Below, one piece after another: positions 8,535-16,533 of a stretch of DNA of 21,083 nt (positions within the stretch are counted from its first letter, which is position 1; each line of letters starts with the position of its first letter). Below the pieces are notes generated by a model that worked only from the letters and a program-made list of their open reading frames with translations, made no database searches and was not told where the DNA came from. The position numbers and the translations under genes were made by a program. This stretch comes from Bacteriovoracaceae bacterium UBA2428 (GTDB taxonomy: Bacteria > Bdellovibrionota > UBA2428). The DNA lies in contig DDRA01000126.1 of assembly GCA_002343545.1 (NCBI GenBank), positions 1 to 21,083 of the forward strand, given 5' to 3'.

Positions 8535-8948
8535 TTAGAGCATCGCCTCGATGAGGGATTTGAGGTCCTCCTCGCCGAAAAGGCGATCGGAGTAGCCGTA
8601 AAAGCTGCACGTCACGGTCAACACGCCGTCGCGCAGTTCGACTCCCTTATCACCGGGGTTCTCGGCGGCGCGGGCCGAGTTGCGGAAGACGACCTTCGAG
8701 ATCTTCGCCCGAATCGCGTCGCGCCCCATGGCATCGGAAGCGATCGAAGCGAGGACCTTCGCCACGAGCAAGGGCCCGTACGCGCGGTAGTTTTGGTAAC
8801 ACGCCAGAACCTCGGCGTTTTCGGGAAACGAGGCCACGTCGATGACGAATTCAAGCGGCGCGCCCAACCCCTCGTTGAGGGCTTGCTGCGCCTGAGCCTG
8901 ATCTTCGGTGGCGATCTGTTGGATAAGGCGTTTTTCATTGAGTCCCAT
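8535..8948 (-). CDS. Hypothetical 137-residue cytoplasmic protein
   Basis: Starts at ATG 8948 (MGLNEKRL) with AGGGGGA upstream; the frame stays open further upstream but has no better start. It has an N-terminal helix (LIQQIATEDQAQAQQAL), a central helical region (YGPLLVAKVLASIASDAMGRDAIRAKI) and C-terminal beta strands (VELRDGVLTVTCSFYG) ending in a helix. There is no signal, membrane segment or known catalytic motif, and I do not recognise the family. It is the first gene of a two-gene unit with the possible Sm-like protein and is divergent from the exported protein at 9134; the 185-bp gap should hold both promoters. Confidence 0.7.
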   Translation of the reverse strand: MGLNEKRLIQQIATEDQAQAQQALNEGLGAPLEFVIDVASFPENAEVLACYQNYRAYGPLLVAKVLASIASDAMGRDAIRAKISKVVFRNSARAAENPGDKGVELRDGVLTVTCSFYGYSDRLFGEEDLKSLIEAML

Positions 8949-9133
8949 GGTCCGTCCCCCTTCGGAGCCGCGACTTTCGCGGCGCGAAGACCCATGTTCG
9001 AAGTCCCTCGCCGCGAAGGCAACTCGCGGCCTCACGGTCCTTTGACGACGCCCCGATTCTCCGTAGCCAACGCGCGCTACACGCGAACTTACGGGTTCAG
9101 CTTCGACGTCGAGAATCCGATGCGGGAGGGAAC

Positions 9134-9760
9134 ATGAGGAATCTTTTCGTGACGCGCCCTAAGCTTTGCTTGGCGGGCTTCGCCTTGATCGGGGGGAGCT
9201 TCGCCCACGCCACGAAGCCGAGTTTCGACGTGGAGCCGCGACGCCTCACCGCTCGCATCGGCAAGCAAAGCTGGAGCTACGCGTGCACCCGACTTTGCGA
9301 GGCCGCGGCGCTCGACCCGCCCCAGTCGAACGCCGCCGAAACCCGCTTCTTCTTTACGCTGAGCCCGACCGAACCGGACGAACGATTTTTTCGCGTCGTG
9401 ATTTTCGACGTTCGGGAACGGCGTTTTCGGGACTACGCCGAGGAGGGCGCCAAGGGCCACTTGAACGCCCAGCACGAGCTCGTCGCGCTGGATCTCTTTC
9501 CGTTTTTCGGCGAAGATCCGGCGGACCCCGAGCTTCGGGCCTTCAAAAAATCCAAGAAGATCGTCAAGCTCGATGTTGTCGACCTCGAGACGCTGAGGCG
9601 CAAGACGCTCGCGTCGAAAGCGGCCTTCTCTTTCGAGCCCGCTTTCGACGCGCAAGGCCGACTCCAGTACCGAGACCCGCGCGGCAAAACAGGGGCCCTC
9701 GTCACGCGCTCCGCCGAGGCGCTGCGCCAATCTCTCTTCGCTCCCGCCAAGTCGCCCTGA
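9134..9760 (+). CDS. Exported protein of unknown function
   Basis: A 208-residue protein with a signal peptide (basic RNLFVTRPK then LCLAGFALIGGSFAHA, cleavage near residue 26). The mature part starts with a strand-rich segment (FDVEPRRLTARIGKQSWSYAC), has a CX3C pair (YACTRLCEAA), and alternates strands with charged linkers (RVVIFDVRERRF, KKSKKIVKLDVVDLETL). There are no membrane segments or known motifs. The start is well supported by GGGAGGG ahead of the ATG. It converges with the FKBP lipoprotein gene with a 26-nt gap and no recognisable terminator hairpin. Confidence 0.75.
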   Translation: MRNLFVTRPKLCLAGFALIGGSFAHATKPSFDVEPRRLTARIGKQSWSYACTRLCEAAALDPPQSNAAETRFFFTLSPTEPDERFFRVVIFDVRERRFRDYAEEGAKGHLNAQHELVALDLFPFFGEDPADPELRAFKKSKKIVKLDVVDLETLRRKTLASKAAFSFEPAFDAQGRLQYRDPRGKTGALVTRSAEALRQSLFAPAKSP

Positions 9761-9786
9761 CGGCGCGAGCGGGAGCGAAGTGGGGC

Positions 9787-10473
9787 CTACTTGGACTTCT
9801 TAACCGAGATGAGCTCGATGTCGAAAAGCAGAACGGAGTTCGGGGGAATGCCCGGGCGGCCTTGCGGTCCGTAAGCAAGATCCGAAGGGATGAAGAGCTG
9901 GCGCTTTTCGCCTTCCTTCATCGTCTTGAGGGCTTCGGTCCAACCCGCGATGACGCCGTTCACCGGGAATTCCGCCGGCTCGTTGCGCGAGTAGGAGCTG
10001 TCGAACTCGGTGCCGTCGATGAGCGTGCCCTTGTAGTGGCAAACGACGCTGTCGGAATCTTTGGGCGTGGCGCCTTTACCCGGCGTCACGACCTTGTACT
10101 GCAAACCCGAAGGGGTCGTCACGACGCCCTCTTTCGCTTTGTTCGCCGCGAGAAAATCCGCGCCTTTCTTGGCGTTCGCTTCGCCTTCGGCCGCTTGCTT
10201 GGTGATCATCTCCTGCTGCGCGGCCATCATGGTGGCCTGCATCTCTTCCGGAGTCAGGCGGCTCTTCTGGCCGGCCATGACATCCTTGATCGAAACGGCG
10301 AGCACGTCGGCGTCGACCGCCAAGCCCTGCGACTTGATGGACTCACCGATCTGTTGACCGATGGCGTAGCTCATTTTCTTCTTTTGGTCGTCCAGCTTGA
10401 CGTCCTTCGTGCAGGCGGAAAGGCCCACGACGGCGACGAGCGAAAAGGGAAGAATTTGGCGAAGTGCTTTCAC
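9787..10473 (-). CDS. FKBP-type peptidyl-prolyl isomerase, lipoprotein (FkpA/Mip-like)
   Basis: A 228-residue envelope chaperone. The start is set at GTG 10473, because a strong AGGAGGT lies 8 nt ahead and the resulting N-terminus is a tight lipoprotein signal ending in LSAC. The N-terminal helical domain (KKKMSYAIGQQIGESIK to TPEEMQATMMAAQQEM) is the dimerisation part typical of Mip/FkpA, and the C-terminal FKBP domain has VVCHYKGTLIDGTEFDSSY, FPVNGVIAGWTEAL, GEKRQLFIPSDLAYG and VLLFDIELI. It catalyses proline cis-trans isomerisation in secreted proteins. The paralogue at 13518-14126 has the same domains but no signal. It is divergent from the SelO-like gene at 10573. Confidence 0.93.
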   Translation of the reverse strand: MKALRQILPFSLVAVVGLSACTKDVKLDDQKKKMSYAIGQQIGESIKSQGLAVDADVLAVSIKDVMAGQKSRLTPEEMQATMMAAQQEMITKQAAEGEANAKKGADFLAANKAKEGVVTTPSGLQYKVVTPGKGATPKDSDSVVCHYKGTLIDGTEFDSSYSRNEPAEFPVNGVIAGWTEALKTMKEGEKRQLFIPSDLAYGPQGRPGIPPNSVLLFDIELISVKKSK

Positions 10474-10572
10474 GGGGGACCTCCTCATCAATCTCAACTG
10501 AGGCCCTCACGCTACACCAAAGAAGCCGCTTCGTCCCCTTTAGTCGGGACGACAAAGTTCCGATAACGCTTC

Positions 10573-12705
10573 GTGAAGAGACTTTCGTCGAGGGCCGCGC
10601 TGCTTCTGCTCGCCGCGCTTCCGGCCGGTTTTTCGCGTTCGGACCCGCCGAACGCCGTCCGGCAAAGCCTGCGAAGCTACGTCGGCGAAGCGCCGCCCGA
10701 CAAGCTCCCCCCTTCGTCTTACGTCCCCTTCGAAGCCAAGCGCCTCGCGAACGCCCGCGTGCTGTGGGTCAACTTCGAGGCCTTGCGAGAGCTCGGCATC
10801 CGAATCCCCGAAGGCGGTCTCACGCCCGACTTCGAAGCCGAGATCCTCGACCTTTTCGCCTACATGGTGCCGGACGTCCAAGATCCGCCCGACGCGTTCC
10901 GGGATGGCGTTCGCCGTTTTTTCGCGGATCGCTACGGCGGCTGGGGAATCGCGAGCAACGGGGGCAGCGCCCGGGCCGGCGTGAGCGGACCGACCCAGGT
11001 CAAGAACATCGGCAAGACTCCCGTCCGCGGCGAGAGCTCCGACTTCGGCCACGGCCACGGGGGCGGCTCGATCAAAGAGGCCGCGCAAGAAGCCGTTTGG
11101 GGAGAGATCTTTCACGCCGAACTGCCCCACAAGGCGAACCGCGTTCTCTTCGTCCTCGACACGGGTACCTACACGGTTTGGCCCGACGGCACCCGGGAAC
11201 GACGCTCGCTCATCGTGCGCGAAGACCCGCTGAGACCCGCCCAGTTCATCGAAGCCCCTCGCTACGCCCCGCCGGCCGGGCAAGTCGCGGAAGACGTTCG
11301 CGTGCGCAACGCCCTCGAGCGCTTCGCCGCGTCCCTTCCCGAGCCGCGGCGTCCCCCGAACGGGAGCGACGCCGCCGCGCGGCTCGCCGCGGGCGTCGAC
11401 GAGATGTACGAACGGCAGGTCGAGCAACTGGCCGCGGCCCACGCCAAGCGACTTTTCCACGGGGCGCTCTCGCCCTCGAACATCGAGGTGAGCGGACGCT
11501 TCCTGGACTACGCGAGCGTGACGGCGATGCCGGGCTACGTGAACCACGCGGCCGACAAAAACCTTGCGTCGAGCCTCGACGAGATCGGCAACCTGCAGAA
11601 GTCCTACGTCGAGCTCTTCCAGTCGATCCGCAACCACTCCCCTCGTCCCGAGGAAACGCGGAAGCTCCTGCTCCCGGACGTCATGCAGAGACGTCTCAAG
11701 AACCTCTACGCCCAACATCTCGACGCGGCTTACCTCGAGCAGCTCGGCTTCGCGCGGCGATGGATGGACGCCACCCGTCACGCGCCGGAACGCCGCGCGC
11801 TCGGCGAAGCGCTCAAGGAGCTCCTCGCGCGCGACGCGACGGTCGGCGTTCGGCACGGCGACGACTTCGCGCGCCTCAAACTTCGCGCGCGCTTCGACGC
11901 GTTGGCGAAGATCACGCTCGGCGGCGCCACGCCCGCGGAGCTTCCCGAAGCCGTCGGCCGCCTCGTCCGCGAGCTGGAAATTCCCGAGGCGCAGGCCACG
12001 CGCCTCACGCGGAGTTTGCGCGCCTACCTCGCGGTCGTCGCCGATCACGCCCGCTCCGAGGGAATCCAGCCGGACGCGCTCCGGAGCTCGGTCCTTCTGC
12101 GCAACGCCGTCGCCACGCGCGACCGTAGCGAGCTCTACCGGGAGACCTTCAAAAAACGCATCGTCGAAATGGTGGACGACTATCTGGCGACCCAAGACCG
12201 CGAAGTCTTCCGTCGCTACGTCGACGCTCGCGTGCGCGAAAACAAGCGCGGCTTCCGCCCGCTGAAGGATTTCGCCGTCGTGCTCTCCGAGGATAACGAC
12301 CCGGTCGGCGGAGGGCTTCGGCAGGTCGTCTTCGACGAGCGCGAAGCGAAACTCAAAACGCTGGTCTCGGCCCCCATCGTCGACGGCGAGATTCGCTGGC
12401 ACGGGCACCGCATTCCCGAGTCCGAAGCGAACGGACTGCGCCTGCGCGCCGCGCCGGCGGACTGGTCGAGCCACCAGGACATCGCGCCGCTTCGGCGCGG
12501 ATCGAGTCTCCTCTTCGAAATCTCGCTCGCGGACGATTCGACGGACGCCCTCGAATACGTCCTCACGAACGCCGACCAGTCGCGCTGGTGGAAACAGGGC
12601 GAGGCCAACTTCCGCGTTCCCCTTCCCGATCTCAAAGGCCTCGCGTCGTCGCCGCCGACCTCGAGTTGCGTCGACACCCTGGGCCGCGCCCTCGCCTCGC
12701 CCTGA
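10573..12705 (+). CDS. Exported SelO/YdiU-like (MchC-like) pseudokinase-fold protein
   Basis: A 710-residue protein with a GTG start and a Sec-like signal (MKRLSSRAALLLLAALPAGF). Residues about 120-320 line up by eye with SelO/YdiU, the protein-AMPylating pseudokinase: GGSARAGV for GDGRA; QVKNIGKTP (Lys144) for the ATP-binding LKGSGRTP; AQEAVWGEIFHAEL (Glu173/Glu178) for IREFLCSEAMHAL; VREDPLRPAQFIEA (Arg216) for VRVAPSHxRFGSFE; and HGALSPSNIEVSGRFLDYA (296-314) for HGVMNTDNMSILGLTIDYG. In that last motif the metal-binding Asn303 and Asp312 are kept, but the catalytic Asp is Ser302. The helical C-terminal 370 residues exceed a normal SelO of about 480. The family assignment is mine from motifs; microcin-maturation MchC proteins are possible relatives. 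Activity and export are inferred. Confidence 0.75.
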   Translation: MKRLSSRAALLLLAALPAGFSRSDPPNAVRQSLRSYVGEAPPDKLPPSSYVPFEAKRLANARVLWVNFEALRELGIRIPEGGLTPDFEAEILDLFAYMVPDVQDPPDAFRDGVRRFFADRYGGWGIASNGGSARAGVSGPTQVKNIGKTPVRGESSDFGHGHGGGSIKEAAQEAVWGEIFHAELPHKANRVLFVLDTGTYTVWPDGTRERRSLIVREDPLRPAQFIEAPRYAPPAGQVAEDVRVRNALERFAASLPEPRRPPNGSDAAARLAAGVDEMYERQVEQLAAAHAKRLFHGALSPSNIEVSGRFLDYASVTAMPGYVNHAADKNLASSLDEIGNLQKSYVELFQSIRNHSPRPEETRKLLLPDVMQRRLKNLYAQHLDAAYLEQLGFARRWMDATRHAPERRALGEALKELLARDATVGVRHGDDFARLKLRARFDALAKITLGGATPAELPEAVGRLVRELEIPEAQATRLTRSLRAYLAVVADHARSEGIQPDALRSSVLLRNAVATRDRSELYRETFKKRIVEMVDDYLATQDREVFRRYVDARVRENKRGFRPLKDFAVVLSEDNDPVGGGLRQVVFDEREAKLKTLVSAPIVDGEIRWHGHRIPESEANGLRLRAAPADWSSHQDIAPLRRGSSLLFEISLADDSTDALEYVLTNADQSRWWKQGEANFRVPLPDLKGLASSPPTSSCVDTLGRALASP

Positions 12706-12743
12706 ACTGGCGACAAGCGCCCGGTACGGATAGGATCTCCGTC

Positions 12744-13061
12744 ATGATCCTAACGAACATCGAAAGCGTGCCCGGTCACCCGATCCGCGAGCAAAAAGGC
12801 CTCGTCTCGGGCAGCACCGTGCGCTCCAAACACATCGGCCGCGACCTTTTCGCCGGCCTCAAGAACATCGTGGGGGGCGAGCTCAAGGCCTACACCGAGC
12901 TCATGGAAGAAAGCCGGGCCGAAGCGACCCAGCGCATGGTGGCCCAGGCCGAAGCGCAAGGCGCCAACGCGATCGTCAACGTCCGCTACGGCACGAGCGA
13001 CGTCGCGGCCGGCGCCGCCGAAGTTTTCGTGTACGGCACCGCCGTCGTCGTCGAGCGATGA
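12744..13061 (+). CDS. YbjQ/UPF0145-family protein
   Basis: A 105-residue cytoplasmic protein with the family pattern: N-terminal strand MILTNIESVPGH, GLVSGSTVRSKHIGRDL, the long helix LKAYTELMEESRAEATQRMVAQAEAQGANAIVNVRYG and the closing strand EVFVYGTAVVV. Full length for YbjQ (about 100-110 residues), which forms oligomeric rings of unknown function and is often annotated as heavy-metal-binding without direct proof. It begins 38 nt after the SelO-like gene and its stop overlaps the next start (ATGA), so the three plus-strand genes are probably one operon. Confidence 0.9.
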   Translation: MILTNIESVPGHPIREQKGLVSGSTVRSKHIGRDLFAGLKNIVGGELKAYTELMEESRAEATQRMVAQAEAQGANAIVNVRYGTSDVAAGAAEVFVYGTAVVVER

Positions 13062-13516
13062 TCGAGCTCTTCGCGTTCGTCGGGCTCCTCGGCGTGGGCT
13101 ATGCTTTCGGTTCCTCGCGCGAGAAGGCCCACCTTCGCAGCCTGGACGAGCGCGAGCGGCGTCACGGGGCCTTTCGCGTGCGCACCGAGAGCCGAAGTGA
13201 CTTCGGCGCGAGCGAAGCTAAGCTCGTGACGGCCTCGGTCGTCATCGCCTCGGACTACTTCAAAAACTTCATGGCGAGCGTGCGGAGCTTTTTCGGCGGT
13301 CGCGTGACGGACCTCGAGGTCCTCATGGATCGAGCGCGGCGCGAAGCCGTGCTCCGGATTCAAGCGCAAGCCCGCGACTGGGGTTCAAACGAAATCGTTG
13401 GCCTGCGCTTTGAGTTCTCGTCGATCGACCGCTCGGGCGTCGAAGTCCTCGCCTACGGCACCGCGCTCAAATCCGGTATCGACCCGAGCGCGAAGCGGCA
13501 GGGAGTTGTGCCTTAG
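13058..13516 (+). CDS. Membrane-anchored YbjQ-like protein
   Basis: A 152-residue paralogue of the preceding gene. It starts with a hydrophobic segment (IELFAFVGLLGVGYAFG) that should anchor it in the membrane or act as an uncleaved signal, followed by a charged stretch and a YbjQ core: VTASVVIASDYFKNFMASVRSFFGG, the helix LMDRARREAVLRIQAQARDWGSNEIVGLRFEFS, and VEVLAYGTAL. Together with the soluble copy it could form a mixed ring at the membrane. The start overlaps the previous stop by 4 nt. The stop is separated from the convergent FKBP stop by a single base. Confidence 0.82.
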   Translation: MIELFAFVGLLGVGYAFGSSREKAHLRSLDERERRHGAFRVRTESRSDFGASEAKLVTASVVIASDYFKNFMASVRSFFGGRVTDLEVLMDRARREAVLRIQAQARDWGSNEIVGLRFEFSSIDRSGVEVLAYGTALKSGIDPSAKRQGVVP

Positions 13517-13517
13517 C

Positions 13518-14126
13518 TTAGCGGGTGATTTCGAGGAGCTCGATGTCGAAGAGCAGCACGGAGTTACCCGGGATGCTCGGACGGCCTTGGGGGCCGTAGG
13601 CAAGATCCGACGGGATGAAGAGTTGGCGCTTCTCGCCGACCTTCATCGTCTTGAGGGCCTCGGTCCAGCCGGCGATGACGCCGTTCACCGGAAACTCCGC
13701 CGGTTCGCCGCGCTTGTAGGAGCTGTCGAACTCGGTACCGTCGATGAAGGTGCCGCGGTAGTGGCAAACGACGTTATCGTCGTCGCGGGGCGTGGCGCCC
13801 GTGCCGGCCAAAACGACACGGTATTGGAGACCCGAGGGGGTCGTCGTCACGTCGGGTTTGATCTTGTTCGCGGCGAGAAAGTCTTCGCCGATCTTGCGGT
13901 TCGCCGCGCCTTCCGCGTCCTGGCGCGCCCGCATTTCCTGTTGCGCGGCCATCATGGTGGCTTGCATCTGTTCCGGGCTCAGACGCGGCGCCTGACCCGC
14001 GAAGGTCTCGTGGATCGTCGCGGTGAGGATATCCAAATCGAGCTCCAGGCCTTGCTCGAGGAGCGATTCGCCGATCTGACGGCCGATGATATGGCTGAGT
14101 TTTTGCTTTTGGTTTCCAAGTTCCAT
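13518..14126 (-). CDS. FKBP-type peptidyl-prolyl isomerase without signal peptide
   Basis: A 202-residue paralogue of the 9787-10473 lipoprotein. The FKBP domain is almost the same (VVCHYRGTFIDGTEFDSSY, FPVNGVIAGWTEALKTMK, GEKRQLFIPSDLAYGPQGRP), and the N-terminal dimerisation helices are recognisable (KLSHIIGRQIGESLLEQG, PEQMQATMMAAQQEM). The chosen start, ATG 14126, has AGCGGGG in front and gives MELGNQKQKL, which has no signal or lipobox. Longer in-frame starts up to 14186 add no convincing signal. It is therefore predicted to be cytoplasmic. It runs convergent to the YbjQ pair and divergent from the RedB-like remnant. Confidence 0.92.
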   Translation of the reverse strand: MELGNQKQKLSHIIGRQIGESLLEQGLELDLDILTATIHETFAGQAPRLSPEQMQATMMAAQQEMRARQDAEGAANRKIGEDFLAANKIKPDVTTTPSGLQYRVVLAGTGATPRDDDNVVCHYRGTFIDGTEFDSSYKRGEPAEFPVNGVIAGWTEALKTMKVGEKRQLFIPSDLAYGPQGRPSIPGNSVLLFDIELLEITR

Positions 14127-14217
14127 ACCCCGCTTAGAACCGTAAACGCGGGCCCGATCAAGCCTTCCCGGCGGGGCGACACACATTTCGAAAGTCTTGT
14201 GCTAATTTTTACGGATC

Positions 14218-14856
14218 GTGGCGGCACGTTTGCAAAGACTCGGCCTTGGTTTGGTCGCGCTCGCGTGGGCGGGCGCCGTCGGGACCGGCTTTTGGTGACT
14301 CGAGCGCTACGCGCAGCGCGGCGGCCACGAAGCCTCGCGTTGGCCCGCCGGCACGGAACTCGCGACGAAGGCGGCGCGTCCGACGGCCGTTTTCTTTGCC
14401 CACCCAAAATGCCCCTGCACGCGGGCGAGCCTCGCCGAGCTCGACCGCTGGCTCGCGCGCGCCGGCGAGATCCGTCCCACGGTCCACGCCGTCTTCGTCC
14501 GCCCCCCGGGGTGGAGCGACGCCGAAGTCCGGGGCGCGCTTTGGGCCCAAGCTTCGAGACTTTCGGGCGTGCAACTCCGCATCGACGAGCGCGGCGAAGC
14601 CGCGAAGCGTTTCGGCGCCCGCACTTCGGGTCTCTTTTTCGTCTACGACGCCGACGGGCGCCTGCGCTTCCGCGGCGGGCTCACGGCCGCGCGCGGGCAC
14701 GAAGGGGATAACGCGGGCCTGGAGGCCGCCGTCGCCACCGTTCGCGGCGAGACGCCGGAGACGAGCTCGGCCGGGATCGCACGCAGCCCCGTTTTCGGCT
14801 GCGCGCTCTTCGCGGATCCGCCCTTCGCGGAGATTCCACTCGCGAGGGGCCGCTGA
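14218..14856 (+). pseudogene. RedB-like thioredoxin-fold protein interrupted by an in-frame TGA
   Basis: From GTG 14218 the frame encodes a membrane-anchor-like N-terminus (LGLGLVALAWAGAVGTGFW), then TGA at 14296-14298, then a continuous 185-codon frame to TGA 14854. The rest has family features: WPAGTELA, AVFFAHPKCPCTRASLAEL with CPC at residues 65-67, LFFVYDADGRLRFRGGLTAARGHEGDNAG, and a closing SPVFGCALF. The stop replaces what is probably a Trp codon (FWWLERY; TGG to TGA). No ATG, GTG or TTG lies between the stop and the CPC motif, so re-initiation would lose the active site. The downstream kinase start overlaps by one base. Most likely a nonsense mutation or sequencing error; selenocysteine at a membrane-anchor boundary is unlikely. 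Confidence 0.8.
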
Positions 14857-16178
14857 TGTCTTCGCGCGCCGATGAGCTCCTGAGCGCGCACCAGCGATCG
14901 ATTTACGAACGCACGGATCGCCTCTTCGTCTACTTGCTCGCGTTCGAGTACCTCGCCGGCATCGCGGCCGCCCTCGTCTTGTCGCCCACGACCTGGTACG
15001 GGCAGCTCAGCGAACCCCACATCCACGTGTGGGCCGCGGTCTTCCTGGGGGGCCCCATCGTCGCGTTGCCGATCGGATTCGGGCTGCTCAACCCCGGCCG
15101 GCAAGTCACCCGCCACACGATCGCCGTCGGCCAGATGCTCATGTCGGCGTTGCTCATCCACCTTTCGGGCGGGCGCATCGAGACGCACTTCCATATCTTC
15201 GGATCGCTCGCGTTCTTGAGCTTCTACCGCGATTGGCGCGTGCTCATCACGGCGTCGGCGATCGTCGCCGCGGATCACTTTCTGCGCGGGCTTTATTGGC
15301 CCCAGTCCGTCTACGGCTCGCTTAGCCCCGGAAGCTGGCGCTGGCTCGAGCATACGGGTTGGGTCATCTTCGAGGACGTCTTCCTTTGCCTCGCGATTTC
15401 GCAGAGCGTGCGCGAGATGCGCTCCATGGCCGAACAAACCGCCGAGCTCGAAAAGACGAACGAGGCGCGCGATGCCTTCCTTTCGGTCTGCAGCCACGAG
15501 CTCAAGACGCCGCTCACTTCGCTCAAGCTCCACGCGCAGATCGGCTTGCGCTCCTTCCAGGACGGCGAGGCCGGGCCGACGCCCGAGCGGACCCGGCGCT
15601 TCTTCGAAGTCACCGCGACGCAGCTCGCGCGCATCTCGCGCACGGTCGACGACATGCTGGACATCTCGCGTATCCAGGGCGGCAATCTGAGCCTGCAGAG
15701 CGAGCGCGTGGATCTGGCCACGCTGACCCGCGCGACCGTCGATCGCTTCCTGCCCGAGTTCACGCGCGCGGGGTGCGAAGTCACGCTCGAAGCCGACGAA
15801 GCGGTCGAAGGCCACTGGGATCCCTACCGCATCGAGCAGGTCTTGGTGAATCTCCTCACGAATTGCATCAAGTACGCCGCCGGCCGGCCCGTGCGCATCG
15901 TCGTCTCCGCGGACGCACGCGAAGCTCGCCTGCGCGTCGAGGACCGCGGCGACGGGATCGCGGCCGAAGATCAGGCGCGCGTCTTCCGTCGTTTCGAGCG
16001 CGCTTCGAACGACCGTAGCATTTCGGGTCTCGGGCTGGGCCTCTACATCGCGAGCAGCCTGGTCGAGCAACACGGCGGCACGATCGGCCTCGAGAGCGAA
16101 AGCGGGCGCGGCTCGACTTTCACCGTGACCCTACCCCGCGAGGATTCCCCTACGGCCCCGGCCGTGCTCCCGGGATGA
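14856..16178 (+). CDS. Six-TM sensor histidine kinase
   Basis: A 440-residue inner-membrane kinase. About six hydrophobic segments lie at 24-42, 58-78, 88-103, 111-124, 127-148 and 166-183, with the histidine-rich GGRIETHFHIFGSL between segments three and four, a possible sensing or metal/heme site. The cytoplasmic part has the phospho-acceptor His214 in SHELKTPLTSL, N box NLLTNCIKYA, G1 DRGDGIA, F box FRRFERA and G2 GLGLGLYIAS. No receiver domain or partner response regulator is in the window. ATG 14856 overlaps the RedB-like stop (TGATG), so it is translationally coupled to that frame; the premature TGA upstream might reduce its expression by polarity. Confidence 0.93.
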   Translation: MSSRADELLSAHQRSIYERTDRLFVYLLAFEYLAGIAAALVLSPTTWYGQLSEPHIHVWAAVFLGGPIVALPIGFGLLNPGRQVTRHTIAVGQMLMSALLIHLSGGRIETHFHIFGSLAFLSFYRDWRVLITASAIVAADHFLRGLYWPQSVYGSLSPGSWRWLEHTGWVIFEDVFLCLAISQSVREMRSMAEQTAELEKTNEARDAFLSVCSHELKTPLTSLKLHAQIGLRSFQDGEAGPTPERTRRFFEVTATQLARISRTVDDMLDISRIQGGNLSLQSERVDLATLTRATVDRFLPEFTRAGCEVTLEADEAVEGHWDPYRIEQVLVNLLTNCIKYAAGRPVRIVVSADAREARLRVEDRGDGIAAEDQARVFRRFERASNDRSISGLGLGLYIASSLVEQHGGTIGLESESGRGSTFTVTLPREDSPTAPAVLPG

Positions 16179-16185
16179 TCGACGC

Positions 16186-16533
16186 ATGACGAAGCGACTT
16201 CTCGTGCTCGGCCTCCTGCTTCTCGCCGGGCGGCCCGCCCGCGCCGAGTCCGGCCGCGCCTTCGGTCTGCACTACGCGACGGGCGTCGCCGGGCTGCGGG
16301 GTGACCTCGGCGCCGACGCGGGTCGCGTCTTCCACGACTTTCGCCTCGAAACGTTGGGCTACCGGAGCGAAGGCGGCTTCTGGGAAGCCTTCTTGTCGAT
16401 CGACGTCCTGTTCTTCTCGGCGTGCCCGCGGCCTTCGGCTACAAAGCCCTGGGGGCGGGATTGGGCTAGAATCCCTGAACGTCGGGCCCCCGCCCCTTTG
16501 ACGAAAAAGCGCCCGATTCGTCCGTTCGCGTGA
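16186..16533 (+). pseudogene. Frameshifted exported protein remnant
   Basis: Begins 7 nt after the kinase stop with a good signal peptide (MTKRLLVLGLLLLAGRPARA) and a strand-like mature part (GLHYATGVAGLRGDLGADAG, RLETLGYRSEGGFWEAFLSIDVLFFSA). After about 16420 the annotated frame turns Pro/Arg-rich, while a second frame continues sensibly as VPAAFGYKALGAGLG and a third as LESLNVGPPPL. This suggests two single-base losses near 16419 and 16468. If the frames are joined it looks like a small outer-membrane-barrel-like protein of about 105 residues. I do not recognise the family, and the annotated frame as it stands would end at 16533. Confidence 0.5.

Noticed and set aside
10540..12474. 644-codon minus-strand open frame
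   Set aside because: Antisense to the SelO-like gene, whose frame carries recognisable motifs and a signal peptide; the antisense product has none.
14296..14298. Genome-wide TGA-to-Trp reassignment
   Set aside because: Several intact genes in the window, including the kinase, SDR and YceI-like genes, end in TGA at family-typical lengths.
14643..16073. 476-codon minus-strand open frame
   Set aside because: Antisense to the histidine kinase, where all kinase boxes are in the plus-strand frame.
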